DNA of 44,508 bases from Thermoleophilia bacterium (GCA_014874265.1 JACWAM010000099.1:1-44508); one strand, 5' to 3'. Numbered from the stretch's first letter, positions 8,109-17,765 are shown. Numbers and translations: made by a program. The notes: generated by a model not told the origin, from the letters alone.

Positions 8109-9128
8109 TTACCCGGCAACGGCCTGAAATACCTGTTCGTAATGATCGGCAGCGCTGTCAACGCTGAATTTGTCCTTGACGTAATCGCGGCACTTCCGCG
8201 AGTCGATCCGGTCAATTGCGTCAACCCGTTCGATCATCTCCTCGATATCGCCGACGACGAACCCGGAAATTCCGTCCGACACTACCTCCGGCACGGATCC
8301 CTCCGGAAACGCCAGCACCGGCGTGCCGGCCGCCATCGCTTCAATCATAACCATCCCGAAGGGCTCCGGCCACTGAATCGGGAATAAAAACGCTCTGGCT
8401 TTGGAGAACAGATTCCATTTTTCCGTCAGCGAAACCTCGCCCACGAAGCTGATCTGTTCTCCGTCGATCTCCGGCTTGACCACCGTCTCATAATAATCCC
8501 GGTTGACCTGCTGGACGGCTCCCGCGATGATGAGCCTGCTGCCGGTCCGCTTGGCGACTTCGATGGCGGTGTGAAACCCCTTGTCGGCACAAATCCGGCC
8601 GAAGGCAAGCAGGTAGTCTTCCTTGTCGCCCCGATCGACGAACGGCAGCCCTTCGACATCGATTGGATTGTAGACGGTGCCCGCATACTGCAGACCCGGA
8701 CAGCAACTGCGCTGGTAATCGCTGATGGCGACGTAGTGGGCCGAGTCATGGAAGGTTTCGTAAAAGGCGCAGTTATCGCCGCTGAAAGGGCCGTGGAGCG
8801 TATGCACGAGCGGCGTATCTATCAACTGGGCAAATGGGACGGCGGCAAAACCGGAATGGTCATGGATGACGTCGAATTCACCGGCCCGACGAAAGCAGCT
8901 TGCCACGTTCTTGACATCATACATTGTCTGTCCGATGCGGTCCGGCATCTGCTGCGGGAAAGGCGACACCAGATTCGCCCTGGTGGCGGAATCGCCAGGA
9001 GCAAACAGCGTCACCTCGTGGCCACGGTCAACAAGCGCGTCCGTGAGGTAATGGACAACCCACTCAATGCCTCCGTAACCCCCCGGCGGGATTTTGATCC
9101 AGGGAGGAGCCAGCATGGCGATCTTCAA
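8109..9128 (-). CDS. Glycosyltransferase family 4 (GT-B) protein
   Basis: A 339-residue GT-B enzyme. The acceptor domain opens MKIAMLAPPWIKIPPGGYGG, and HSGFAAVPFAQ and VHTLHGPF follow. The donor domain has LAFGRICADKGFHTAIE, and the conserved nucleotide-sugar site is EPFGMVMIEAMAAGTPVLAF. It is a cytoplasmic or membrane-face enzyme that retains the donor's anomeric configuration. The donor and acceptor are not readable, but a nucleotidyltransferase and a uronate-forming dehydrogenase next to it suggest a surface glycan or glycolipid. Confidence 0.88.
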   Translation of the reverse strand: MKIAMLAPPWIKIPPGGYGGIEWVVHYLTDALVDRGHEVTLFAPGDSATRANLVSPFPQQMPDRIGQTMYDVKNVASCFRRAGEFDVIHDHSGFAAVPFAQLIDTPLVHTLHGPFSGDNCAFYETFHDSAHYVAISDYQRSCCPGLQYAGTVYNPIDVEGLPFVDRGDKEDYLLAFGRICADKGFHTAIEVAKRTGSRLIIAGAVQQVNRDYYETVVKPEIDGEQISFVGEVSLTEKWNLFSKARAFLFPIQWPEPFGMVMIEAMAAGTPVLAFPEGSVPEVVSDGISGFVVGDIEEMIERVDAIDRIDSRKCRDYVKDKFSVDSAADHYEQVFQAVAG

Positions 9129-9238
9129 AATGTCACATCCCTTTTCTTAACTGTTCATACAATTGAATCGGGGTACGATGCCGTCCCGAGCATTTCACAA
9201 TCATTTAGCCACAAGCTCCGTGCGGATCTGCTGTTAAA

Positions 9239-9273
9239 GCAGAGTCCGGGCGCTTCGCTCTCCCGGAATGACA
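9239..9273. repeat. Short palindromic repeat of the GGATGACA/GGAATGACA family
   Basis: TCCGGG pairs with CCCGGA around a GC-rich loop and is followed by ATGACA. Related elements lie at 18.15, 27.12, 32.10 and 34.37 kb. It sits in the 186-base gap between the glycosyltransferase start and the nrnA stop; nothing else was recognised in that gap. Confidence 0.5.
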
Positions 9274-9314
9274 AACCGTTTTCTAACCTGTGCGAATTGT
9301 GTGATCAATTTTCC

Positions 9315-10409
9315 TTACAATTTCTGTTCCGGAGGTTTGCCCCGGGCGGCTTCGCCGGCAGCTGCATGGTCACAACCGGCGGCCTTAATCCCTGCCCGTT
9401 TCAGGGCCGCGTCCACCCTTTCGGTCAGGAAGCTGATTATTTGAGCCGGAGTTTCGCCGGTGACAGAGGCGCCGGCTGCCTGCACATGACCGCCTCCCCC
9501 TTTTGCCTTGGCGATTCTTTGCACGTTGATTCTTTCGGTTGAGGATCTCAGGCTGATCCGGTAGAGAGGAGCGCCGCCGTCCTGATTGCCGGCCTGGGCG
9601 TAAATGAGAGCAGCCACGAGGACGCCGTCGATGGCGCGGAGGCTGTCCACCAGCCCCTCGGTAGAGCTGCTGTCAGCACGGGTCTCATTAAAGTCTGACA
9701 CTTCCAGGACCGACGCGGCCAGGCGCCCGCCGCAGGCAATCGTCAGCCGGTCAAACATGCGGCAGGAAAGCTTTACTTTTGACAGCGGCACCGTTTCGTA
9801 AACATGCCTGAAAATAGCGGTGTGATCCACACCCCGGCTGATCAGATCGGCTGCCACCCGGAAAGTGGACGGGGAGGCCGAAGCGTACTGAAAGCGCCCG
9901 CTGTCAACCAGTATGCCGGTGTAAAGCGCTTCGGCAATCTCGGGGGACACATTGACTTTCATTCTTTGCAGCAAGAAAAACAGGATTTCGGCCGTCGAAC
10001 TGGCGCCGCCGATGACCAGGTTGATCTCACCGAAGCGGGTATTGTCGGCGTGATGGTCGATATTGATGATGCGCGGCGCCGCCTGAACCAGGTCATCATT
10101 GCCGATCCGATCGGCGCTGCCGCAATCCACCGCCACCAGCGTGCGGAACTGGTAGTCGTCCGGAAGACCGCCCCGGATTACTTCCGTCAGGCCCGCCAGG
10201 AAGCGCCATTCCGCGGCGACAGGCTCAGTCGAAGCCATATACATGACGCTGTCGACTCCCATCTGGACAAGCGCCCGGTGGAGGGCAATCATCGAGCCAG
10301 CAGCATCTCCGTCCGGATTCACGTGACAGGTTATCAGCACCCTCGCCTCAGCCTTGAGGGCCTCCGCAACGGTTTGCAAAGCCTGGTCGACGGAATTGAC
10401 GGTTGCCAC
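9315..10409 (-). CDS. nrnA: Bifunctional oligoribonuclease / PAP phosphatase (NrnA, DHH family)
   Basis: A 364-residue DHH-DHHA1 phosphoesterase. The DHH domain has the manganese motifs NPDGDAAGS (motif I), VAVDCGSADR (II) and INIDHHADN (III); the C-terminal DHHA1 domain has GGGGHVQAAGASV. NrnA degrades very short RNAs and pAp in organisms without Orn. The start is GTG at 10409. It lies just downstream of the radical SAM gene on the same strand (18-base gap), so the two are probably cotranscribed. In many genomes nrnA sits next to rbfA and truB; that is not the case here. Confidence 0.92.
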   Translation of the reverse strand: MATVNSVDQALQTVAEALKAEARVLITCHVNPDGDAAGSMIALHRALVQMGVDSVMYMASTEPVAAEWRFLAGLTEVIRGGLPDDYQFRTLVAVDCGSADRIGNDDLVQAAPRIINIDHHADNTRFGEINLVIGGASSTAEILFFLLQRMKVNVSPEIAEALYTGILVDSGRFQYASASPSTFRVAADLISRGVDHTAIFRHVYETVPLSKVKLSCRMFDRLTIACGGRLAASVLEVSDFNETRADSSSTEGLVDSLRAIDGVLVAALIYAQAGNQDGGAPLYRISLRSSTERINVQRIAKAKGGGGHVQAAGASVTGETPAQIISFLTERVDAALKRAGIKAAGCDHAAAGEAARGKPPEQKL

Positions 10410-10427
10410 TTGTTTACCGGAAGAACA

Positions 10428-11867
10428 TCAACCGCTGGCCTCGCTGGGTTTCCCCGCGGAAGGAACCGGACAGCCTGCCCCCAGAGGAGCAAGGTAATTG
10501 CGGCCGTCAGCGAATTCCTGCGCCGCCTTGAGGATGCGCCGCATATGTCCTAATGTCAGATTTCTGGTTAATAACCCGTGCACAAGAGGCCAGGCCCTTT
10601 TTGCGACTATGCCCGAACTTACGTAGGCTGCCCGGTAGAGGCCGGCAAGCTCCTTATAGAACTCGGCGGGATCGAGCTTGGTCGGCACCACCGAGTGAAG
10701 GAAATCGTAAAGCTCATAATTCCTGTAAACAATCTTGCTCTCGATCTCCCGGAAAAGATCCGTCCCCGGCAACGGCGTCAGCACCGAGAACTGCGGCACA
10801 TTAATGCCATGCGCCAGCACATACTTTCGCAGCCGCTCGAACTCCTGGTGGCCGTAATCCGGCTTGATGATAAATGCGCCGGTCACAGAGATGCCATATC
10901 TGTGAATAACTTTCAGCGCCTCCTCATTGGCCTCGACGCTGTTCCTCTTGTTGACCGCTTTCAGCTCGTTTTGATCGACGCTTTCAAAGCCGATGAAGAT
11001 ATGTGACAGGCCGGCCGTTTTCCATTTGGCGATGATCTCCGGATGCTTGACAATGGTATCGCTCCGGGCCTGGAAGGAGTACCGTTTCTTAATACCCCGC
11101 GCCTCGAGCTGATCGGCGATGGCTTGGGCTCTGTTGACATTTTGCAAGAAATTGTCATCTGTGATCAGAATAAATTTTTCTTTAAGCCTGGCCAGCTCGT
11201 CGGCCACCCGTTCCGGGCTCTTGGTCCGGCACCGCCCTTCAAAGAATGCCCAGACACTGCAAAAGTTGCAGCGGTAAGGGCAACCGCGGGACGTCTCTAT
11301 CGCCGCCAGCGGCTGCCAGAAATTGAAGAAATACCGGCGGCGGCCGTGGGGCAGAAGATCGCGCGCCGGGAAAGGAAGATCATCCATTTTTTCAACGGGG
11401 GGGCGCTTCTCGGTGAAGCGCTGGCCGTTTGCATCGTTGATGACCAGGCCGTAAACCTGGCTCAAATCAGCGCCGTCGCGGAGCGCGTTAACAAGCTCGA
11501 GGGAGCCGAACTCGCCTTCGCCGACGACGATGCAGTCAATTGCGGGATTGTTGAAATCGGAAGGATTCAGGGAGGCGTGCAGGCCGCCAATAAACACGAA
11601 TGGCGCGCCGCTCGCTTTTGCCTTTTCCGCTATTTTCTGGCTCCGGTAAACATCTATGGTAAAGCAGCAACTAATCCCGACCGCATCGGGTCTGTATGAG
11701 CGGATGGCGCTTTCGACATCTTCATCGATGCGCATATCAAGAATACGGACATCGTGTTCAGCCCGAAGGGCGCCGGCGACCATTTCCAGCCCCAGCGGTT
11801 CCACCAGCGCCACCTTGGTAAATCCCGGCGTACCAAATTGTGGTGGTTGTACAAGGAGAACTTTCAC
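10428..11867 (-). CDS. Cobalamin-binding-type radical SAM protein
   Basis: A 479-residue protein. Residues 1-~150 resemble a B12-binding Rossmann domain (MKVLLVQPPQFG, HDVRILDMRIDED, DAVGISCCFTIDVYRSQKIA, VFIGGLHASL). Residues ~190-380 are a radical SAM barrel with the cluster motif RGCPYRCNFCSVW (CxxxCxxC). The C-terminal ~90 residues form a helical extension. Enzymes of this class methylate or rearrange unreactive carbons in lipids, hopanoids, cofactors or peptides, and some have lost B12 use. No substrate can be named. The GTG start at 11867 has GGAAG upstream. It is divergent from the P-type ATPase. Confidence 0.85.
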   Translation of the reverse strand: MKVLLVQPPQFGTPGFTKVALVEPLGLEMVAGALRAEHDVRILDMRIDEDVESAIRSYRPDAVGISCCFTIDVYRSQKIAEKAKASGAPFVFIGGLHASLNPSDFNNPAIDCIVVGEGEFGSLELVNALRDGADLSQVYGLVINDANGQRFTEKRPPVEKMDDLPFPARDLLPHGRRRYFFNFWQPLAAIETSRGCPYRCNFCSVWAFFEGRCRTKSPERVADELARLKEKFILITDDNFLQNVNRAQAIADQLEARGIKKRYSFQARSDTIVKHPEIIAKWKTAGLSHIFIGFESVDQNELKAVNKRNSVEANEEALKVIHRYGISVTGAFIIKPDYGHQEFERLRKYVLAHGINVPQFSVLTPLPGTDLFREIESKIVYRNYELYDFLHSVVPTKLDPAEFYKELAGLYRAAYVSSGIVAKRAWPLVHGLLTRNLTLGHMRRILKAAQEFADGRNYLAPLGAGCPVPSAGKPSEASG

Positions 11868-12012
11868 ACGTGCTTCCTGCCCGTTTTTTATTGCTATGAA
11901 TCCTAGACGATCGATTGAAAAGATGCAAAAAAGGCAATTTGCAGGTTACAGGATAACTTGAACCCGATTGTCTATGCCGGTTTTTTTATTAGGAATCGGG
12001 CCGGAGGAAATG

Positions 12013-14559
12013 ATGCAAGACTTGGGACAGGCTTCATTCAAGGGCATTTCCGAAGCCGAAGCGGCAAGGCGGCTGGCGGCGAAAGGCTTCAATGAGCTAC
12101 CCGCGGGAGGCAGGATCGGCTTTTTCACCATGCTGCTGGACGTCGGCAGAGAGCCGATGTTCATCCTCCTTCTGGGCGCCGGGCTTCTCTACCTGGTTCT
12201 GGGCAACACAACCGAAGCGCTGGTGCTGCTATTTTTTGTTTTTGTCATCATAGGGATCACATTTTATCAAGAGAGAAAGACAGAGCATGCGCTGGATTCC
12301 CTCCGGGATCTTTCCAGCCCGCGGGCCAGGGTTATTCGCGACGGGGAGGTCAAACGCATCGCCGGGCGCGAAATTGTCCGCGGCGATCTCCTTGCTGTCG
12401 ATGAGGGCGACCGGGTGCCGGCGGATGCCGTACTGCTGTCATGCGTCAATCTTTTTGTCGATGAGTCGCTGCTGACGGGGGAATCGGCGCCGGTGCGCAA
12501 GGCCGCCGGCAAGCCGGCACGGAAGGTGTGCCCGCCGGGCGGGGAAGGAACTCCCTTTATTTATTCCGGCACCATGGTAGTCAAGGGCAAGGGGTTTGCC
12601 ATGGTTCTGGAGACCGGCGAGGCAACCCGGATGGGAGGAATCGGCAAATCCCTGGAATCTGTTTCCCCGGAAAAGACGCCGTTGCAGAAGGAAAGCGGGC
12701 GCCTGGTCCGCAATTTCGCTCTGGCGGGATTGTCATTTTGCGCTTTTGTGATAGTTCTTTACGGGGTGGCGGGAAAGGGCTGGCTCAGCGGCCTGCTGGC
12801 CGGAATCACCCTGGCGATGGCCATCCTCCCGGAAGAAATCCCGGTGGTGTTAATTGTCTTTCTCGCCCTGGGGGCGTGGCGCATATCACGGAACCACGTG
12901 CTTACCCGGCGCTTGGCCGCGATTGAGATACTCGGCGCCGCGACAACTTTGTGCGTTGACAAAACCGGAACCCTCACCGAGAACCGGATGTCAGTAGGCA
13001 AGCTTTTTGCAAACGGAGTTTTTCTTGACATTCCGGAGAGATCCGGAGCGGTCGCCCTGCCGGAAGGATTCCACGAACTGGTCCAGTACGGCATTCTGGC
13101 CAGCCAGAGAGACCCGTTTGATCCGATGGAAAAAGCAATCGCAGACCTGGGAAAAAAGGGAGTTGAACCAGTCAGGAATCTCCAGGATGACTGGAGCCTG
13201 GTGCACTCTTATCCTCTTTCGGAAAAAATGCTGGCGCTGACACAGGTATGGCGGCCGCCCGAATCGGCGGAGTATGTTATTGCCGCCAAAGGAGCCCCTG
13301 AGGCAATTGCAGATCTGTGCCACATTGATCCGCAAAACGCGAGCGTGATTGAAAAAGTAGCCGGCGAGATGGCGGCGTCAGGGTTAAGAGTCCTGGGGGT
13401 AGCCCGCAGCCGGCTGGAACTCGTGCGTCTGCCGGACAGCCCTGATGGTTTTAATTTTAAATTCGTGGGGTTGCTGGGGCTGGCTGACCCGGTGCGGCCG
13501 GGTGTGCCGGACGCCATCAGGGAATGCCAGAGCGCGGGAGTTCGCGTTCTCATGATCACAGGCGATTATCCGGGGACGGCCGGTAATATTGCCGCCCGTA
13601 TCGGGCTCAAGCATGACCGGGCCATCGTTACAGGCCCGGAGCTTGACGCTATGACAGAGGATGAACTCGGCGCGTGCATCGGCGCCGCCGGCGTCTTTGC
13701 GCGGGTGGTGCCGACGCAAAAACTCCGTCTCGTTCGCGCCCTCAAGGCAAGAGGGGAAATTGTCGCGATGACGGGCGACGGCGTCAACGATGCGCCGGCG
13801 CTGAAAGCGGCTCATATCGGCGTCGCCATGGGCGGCCGGGGCACCGATGTGGCCCGCGAGGCAGCGGCGCTTGTTCTCACCGACGATGATTTTTCCTCGA
13901 TCGTCCGGGCGGTGCGCCTGGGCCGGCGAATTTATGACAACATCCGCAAGGCGGTGACCTATACCTTCGCCGTGCACACGCCGATCATCGGCCTGACGCT
14001 AATCCCGCTTTTTTTTGGCTGGCCGCTCGTGCTTTTCCCGGTTCACATTGTCTTTCTGGAGCTGATCATCGACCCGGCCTGCTCGATTGTGTTTGAGGCA
14101 GAACCGGCAGAATCCGATGTGATGAGGAGACCTCCCCGGGATCCCGGAGCGCCTCTTTTTGGCTGGCAGGGCCTTTCTTTCAGCATATTCCAAGGCCTGA
14201 GCGTGCTGGCAGCGGTGATGGTTTTCTTCATTTTCTTTTTTTACCGCGGGTATGACGAGGGTTCAGTCCGGGCAATGACTTTTTCCACCCTGATTTTTGC
14301 CAATGTCGGCTTGATCATGGCAAATCGCTCCTGGACCCGGACGATAATCACCACGCTCAAGTCTCCCAACGCCTCCTTCTGGTGGCTCCTGGCCGGAATT
14401 GCTTTTGTGCTGGCGCTGGTGCTCTATGTTCCGGCTCTGAACCGGCTGTTTCTCTTCGACCGGTTGGCGCTGCCGGAACTCACGGCCAGCCTCGCGGCGG
14501 GAGCTTTCATAATTTTCTGGCTGGAGGCGCTTAAATATCTGCGAAGGCGGCGAACCTGA
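12013..14559 (+). CDS. P-type cation-transporting ATPase (P2-like)
   Basis: An 848-residue integral membrane pump. An N-terminal actuator segment (GISEAEAARRLAAKGFNELP) precedes the helices; the actuator loop has LLTGESAPV. The membrane motif PEEIPVVLIVFLALGAWRI stands where SERCA-type pumps have PEGLP. The phosphorylation site is CVDKTGTLTENRM (Asp316) and the hinge is MTGDGVNDAPALKAAHIGVAM. Six hydrophobic C-terminal helices follow. There are no HMA domains or CPC motif, so it is not a copper or zinc pump; Ca2+, Mg2+ or other light cations are likely. The start at 12013 is chosen because GGAGG precedes it by five bases; ATG or TTG codons up to 15 codons earlier are in frame. Confidence 0.88.
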   Translation: MQDLGQASFKGISEAEAARRLAAKGFNELPAGGRIGFFTMLLDVGREPMFILLLGAGLLYLVLGNTTEALVLLFFVFVIIGITFYQERKTEHALDSLRDLSSPRARVIRDGEVKRIAGREIVRGDLLAVDEGDRVPADAVLLSCVNLFVDESLLTGESAPVRKAAGKPARKVCPPGGEGTPFIYSGTMVVKGKGFAMVLETGEATRMGGIGKSLESVSPEKTPLQKESGRLVRNFALAGLSFCAFVIVLYGVAGKGWLSGLLAGITLAMAILPEEIPVVLIVFLALGAWRISRNHVLTRRLAAIEILGAATTLCVDKTGTLTENRMSVGKLFANGVFLDIPERSGAVALPEGFHELVQYGILASQRDPFDPMEKAIADLGKKGVEPVRNLQDDWSLVHSYPLSEKMLALTQVWRPPESAEYVIAAKGAPEAIADLCHIDPQNASVIEKVAGEMAASGLRVLGVARSRLELVRLPDSPDGFNFKFVGLLGLADPVRPGVPDAIRECQSAGVRVLMITGDYPGTAGNIAARIGLKHDRAIVTGPELDAMTEDELGACIGAAGVFARVVPTQKLRLVRALKARGEIVAMTGDGVNDAPALKAAHIGVAMGGRGTDVAREAAALVLTDDDFSSIVRAVRLGRRIYDNIRKAVTYTFAVHTPIIGLTLIPLFFGWPLVLFPVHIVFLELIIDPACSIVFEAEPAESDVMRRPPRDPGAPLFGWQGLSFSIFQGLSVLAAVMVFFIFFFYRGYDEGSVRAMTFSTLIFANVGLIMANRSWTRTIITTLKSPNASFWWLLAGIAFVLALVLYVPALNRLFLFDRLALPELTASLAAGAFIIFWLEALKYLRRRRT

Positions 14560-14642
14560 GGCTTGCTTTGCCGGACGGCGGGAGAATCGGCATTTCTGCT
14601 CATGCGGGACCGGTTCCGGATTCTTGATAACTACCCCTGGCG

Positions 14643-14718
14643 TGGCGCCCCGAGAAGGAATCGAACCTTCGACCTACCGCTTAGGAGGCGGTCGCTCTAT
14701 CCCCTGAGCTATCGGGGC
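14643..14718 (-). tRNA. tRNA-Arg (anticodon CCU)
   Basis: The minus strand gives a complete 76-base tRNA. The 7-bp acceptor stem GCCCCGA/TCGGGGC pairs perfectly, followed by discriminator G and an encoded CCA. The D arm is TAGCTCAGGGGATAGAGC. The anticodon stem ACCGC/GCGGT closes loop CTCCTAA with anticodon CCT (plus-strand bases 14683-14685). The T arm is GAAGGTTCGATTCCTTC. This tRNA reads AGG codons. Confidence 0.97.
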
Positions 14719-14726
14719 GAAATAGC

Positions 14727-14761
14727 AGATGGTGGATGGCAGATTGTGGATGGTAGATTAG
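14727..14761. repeat. Heptamer-type repeat (GGATGGT units)
   Basis: Five successive 7-base units (AGATGGT, GGATGGC, AGATTGT, GGATGGT, AGATTAG) lie next to the tRNA, between it and the ddl stop. Confidence 0.6.
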
Positions 14762-14813
14762 CCAAAGCCGTTCATTGTCAATCCAGCCGGCCTCCGGCAT
14801 CCGTTTAAATATT

Positions 14814-15755
14814 TCAGTCTGTGGCGCAGAGCAAAATTTCTTCCACCATCTGGTTAAAGCTTAAGCCCGCTGATTGAGCCGCCATCGGCAACAGGCTCGT
14901 TTCCGTAAAGCCGGGGATCGTATTAATCTCCAGGCACCAGAGGCCGCCGTTTTCGTCCAGGATCAGGTCCACCCGTCCGAAACCGGCGCAATGGAGGGAA
15001 TTAAAAGCCTGTAGTGATATTTCCACAGCCCGGCCGGCGAGTTCCGGCGGAACCTCGGCCGGGACAACGTAATCGGCCTTGCCGATCGTGTAACGGGATT
15101 CAAAATCGAAGAACTCGGTTTTGGGAATCGCTTCAACGACCGGCAGCGCCCGCGGCTTCTTGCCGATGATGCTGACGGCCAGCTCGCGGCCTTTGACATA
15201 TTTCTCCAGCAGCACCTTGTTGTCAAAGCTGAACGCAGATATCAAGGCCGCCGGCAACTGCTCGGCGTTGTGAGCGAACCTGACGCCAAGCGCCGATCCC
15301 TGCCCGGAAGGTTTGACCACGATCGGGAATTCCAGCTCTTTAGCTATGATCGGCATTGTATCAACAGCTCCCAGTTCCTGGAAAGCGTCCCGGTTAAAGG
15401 CGTAAAAACGCGGCGTCGGGATGCCGTCCGCGACAAATATATGCTTGGAGAGCACTTTGTCCATGCAACGGATCGACGGCAGCACCGCCGAGCCGGTATA
15501 AGGGATGCCGAGAATGTCCAGGAGCTCCTGGACGGTGCCGTCCTCGCCGCTCTTGCCGTGCATGGCGATAAAAGCGGCATCCGGCTTCATCTCCTTCAAC
15601 TGGCGAACGAGCCGGGCGTCAACATCGATTCCTTCTACGCTGTAGCCAAGCTCCACCAGCGCTTTTTCCACCCGGGCGCCGGACTTGAGCGATATGTTGC
15701 GCTCCAGGGACCTGCCGCCCTTCAAGACCGCTACCTTCCCGATTTTTTTACTCAT
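14814..15755 (-). CDS. ddl: D-alanine--D-alanine ligase
   Basis: A 313-residue ATP-grasp enzyme of peptidoglycan synthesis; it joins two D-Ala to make the dipeptide for MurF. N-terminal motifs are VAVLKGGRSLERNISLKSG and FIAMHGKSGEDGTVQE. ATP-grasp motifs follow (FPIVVKPSGQGSALGV, LLEKYVKGRELAVSI, GFGRVDLILDENG, CLEINTIPGFTETSLLP). Length matches the family. The ATG at 15755 has a good ribosome site (GGGAGGGAA). It lies outside any mur cluster. Confidence 0.95.
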   Translation of the reverse strand: MSKKIGKVAVLKGGRSLERNISLKSGARVEKALVELGYSVEGIDVDARLVRQLKEMKPDAAFIAMHGKSGEDGTVQELLDILGIPYTGSAVLPSIRCMDKVLSKHIFVADGIPTPRFYAFNRDAFQELGAVDTMPIIAKELEFPIVVKPSGQGSALGVRFAHNAEQLPAALISAFSFDNKVLLEKYVKGRELAVSIIGKKPRALPVVEAIPKTEFFDFESRYTIGKADYVVPAEVPPELAGRAVEISLQAFNSLHCAGFGRVDLILDENGGLWCLEINTIPGFTETSLLPMAAQSAGLSFNQMVEEILLCATD

Positions 15756-15850
15756 CCCTTCCCTCCCGGTTTTAGGGAAATAGTTATTACTGACAACAAC
15801 TTGCCCGTATAGTCAATTTTATATTTGCGAGGCTTGATGAGATCGACGCC

Positions 15851-17092
15851 TTAGTGCAGCGACCGGTACAGCGCCATCTGCTCCTTGATCACTATCGCCA
15901 GACGTTTGATGCCTTCCTCGATTTTGGCCTCGGTCACGCCGCAAAAAGCCAGCCGCATATGGTTTGCCCCGCTGGAGTCAACCCAGCCGCCCGCGCCCGG
16001 CACGAAAGCCACTTTTTGCTCTTCCAGGGCCAGCGCCAGCAGGTCGGCCGTATCCAGGTATTCCGGTAGCGTCGCCCAGATGTAAAAGCCTCCCTGCGGA
16101 TGAGTCCAGGTTGCTTCCGCCGGGAAATATTCCTGAAGCGCCCGCAGCATGGCGTCGCGGCGCTTCCGGTAGATCCCGGTGACCTTATGCACGTAATCTC
16201 GCCAGTCGGCCTGCTTGAAATAATGATTCACCACCATCTGCGCCAGCGTCGAGGGACACAGGTCGGCCGCTTGTTTTCCCAGGTTAAATTTGGACAGGAG
16301 CGGCGCCGCCGCCGCGATCCAGCCGAGCCTGATCCCGGGCGACATTATCTTGGAGAACGTGCTGATATAAATGACGTTGTCATCATCGTCAAGCGAGTAG
16401 AGCGCCGGCAGCGGCTCGCCCTCGAATCGCAGCTGACCGTACGGGTTGTCTTCCAGGATGATCAGCTGCCGCTGCCGGGCCAGCGCGACCAGCTGATGCC
16501 GCCGTTCGAGGCTCAGGGAAACGCCGGCAGGGTTGTGAAAATTTGGTATCACATAAATGAATTTGGGTTTTATTTTCTTTTTTTGCGTCTGGTCCAGATA
16601 CCTTTCGAGCAGATCGATCCGCAGGCCCTCGTCATCGAGCGGAATCTGATGCACGCTTGCCTCGAAGCTGCAAAAAGACGGGATGGCGCCCGGGTAAGTC
16701 GGCGCTTCGGCGACGATCGTGTCGCCGGGATCAACCAGGACGCGGGTGACTAGGTCGATGGCCTGCTGCCCGCCGGTTGTCACGATCAGGTTGTCGATAT
16801 CAACGTGCATGCCTTCCGCCGCCATCACTCTGGCGATGTTCATCTTGGTCTCGTCAAAACCTTCCGTCGGGCCGTACTGCAGCGCCGCCGCGGAGGAGTT
16901 CATGGATATTTCGTGCGTGATCTTCGCCAGCGTCCTGGCGGGAAAGCTTTCGGTGCTGGGCAGGCCGCCCGCCAGAGTGATGACGTCCGGCCGGGCCGTG
17001 ACCGCCATCATGTCCCGCATCACGGAAGAGCGCAGGCCGCCGGTCCGTTTGGCATAAAATTCTTCATATTTGTCAAATCCCATTTTGGTCAT
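15851..17092 (-). CDS. PLP-dependent aminotransferase, class I/II (2-aminoadipate/valine-type)
   Basis: A 413-residue fold-type I aminotransferase. Landmarks are DVITLAGGLPSTESFP near residue 35, QYGPTEGFDE, TTGGQQAIDLVTRVLVDPGD, the Asn/Asp/Tyr PLP pocket (PNFHNPAG and ILEDNPYGQLRF), and STFSKIMSPGIRLGW with the PLP lysine. The set is typical of LysN-like enzymes acting on aminoadipate, branched or aromatic amino acids; it lacks the GntR domain of MocR regulators. The frame stays open 124 codons further upstream, but that stretch is antisense to the DUF4126-like gene and not family-like; the start at 17092 (or 17083) fits. No clear ribosome site is visible. Confidence 0.9.
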   Translation of the reverse strand: MTKMGFDKYEEFYAKRTGGLRSSVMRDMMAVTARPDVITLAGGLPSTESFPARTLAKITHEISMNSSAAALQYGPTEGFDETKMNIARVMAAEGMHVDIDNLIVTTGGQQAIDLVTRVLVDPGDTIVAEAPTYPGAIPSFCSFEASVHQIPLDDEGLRIDLLERYLDQTQKKKIKPKFIYVIPNFHNPAGVSLSLERRHQLVALARQRQLIILEDNPYGQLRFEGEPLPALYSLDDDDNVIYISTFSKIMSPGIRLGWIAAAAPLLSKFNLGKQAADLCPSTLAQMVVNHYFKQADWRDYVHKVTGIYRKRRDAMLRALQEYFPAEATWTHPQGGFYIWATLPEYLDTADLLALALEEQKVAFVPGAGGWVDSSGANHMRLAFCGVTEAKIEEGIKRLAIVIKEQMALYRSLH

Positions 17093-17192
17093 GGCTTTTG
17101 ATTCTAGTATCGCCGGTTTCTTTAAGCAACAGGGCGGGAATGGTAAAATTCTCCTCCTGGGAATACCTTTTTTTAACTGGCAAGGAGTCAGA

Positions 17193-17765
17193 ATGACAAT
17201 CGTTTGGGCAATCGGGGCCGGGATCGGGCTTGCCGCGCTGGCGGGGCTGCGGCCGCTTATTCCGCTGGCGGTGTTTATTTTATTTGCCCGCCTGGGCTGG
17301 GCATGGGGATTCAAAGTACAGGGGACGCCGATGGACTGGTTCCATTCGGTTGCTGCCGTCGCCATCCTCCTGGTGCTGATAATCCTGGAAATCATCCTGA
17401 CGAGAACCAAACGGCCGCTGGCGCGAGCCGACGCGCGGCTGCAACTGCCGCTGGCGATCGTCATCGGCGCGCTAGTTTTCGTCGCAACCCTTTCCGGGGA
17501 GTTCTCCAGCAGCTGGCGCTGGCTGGCGCTGGCGGCAGGGGTAGTGCTGGCGCTCCTGGGAAATTACGTCCAGACCGGCCTGGCGATGACCGGTGGCGGC
17601 AAGGATCCGGGGCCGGCGCTCGATTTTTCGGTGGTGATCCTGTCGATATTGATGATGCTGGCGCCGCCGGCCGGTTACCTGCTGCTGCTGCTGTCGCTAT
17701 GGCTGGCTCTCAGGGTGAGACGGCTGAAACGGTTGAAATACAAGGGACTCAGGGTCCTGGCTTGA
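17193..17765 (+). CDS. DUF4126-like multi-pass membrane protein
   Basis: A 190-residue hydrophobic protein with about five or six membrane segments. It opens MTIVWAIGAGIGLAALAGLRPLIPL, close to the AGLRPF start of DUF4126 proteins, and has a conserved GKDPGPALDFSV loop near residue 145. The function of this family is unknown. The start at 17193 follows AAGGAG by five bases; the open frame to the left overlaps the aminotransferase promoter. An acylphosphatase gene follows 58 bases downstream and is probably cotranscribed. Confidence 0.75.
   Translation: MTIVWAIGAGIGLAALAGLRPLIPLAVFILFARLGWAWGFKVQGTPMDWFHSVAAVAILLVLIILEIILTRTKRPLARADARLQLPLAIVIGALVFVATLSGEFSSSWRWLALAAGVVLALLGNYVQTGLAMTGGGKDPGPALDFSVVILSILMMLAPPAGYLLLLLSLWLALRVRRLKRLKYKGLRVLA

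Noticed and set aside
17093-17464. 124-codon N-terminal extension of the aminotransferase frame
   Set aside because: It is antisense to the DUF4126-like gene and unlike any aminotransferase N terminus.
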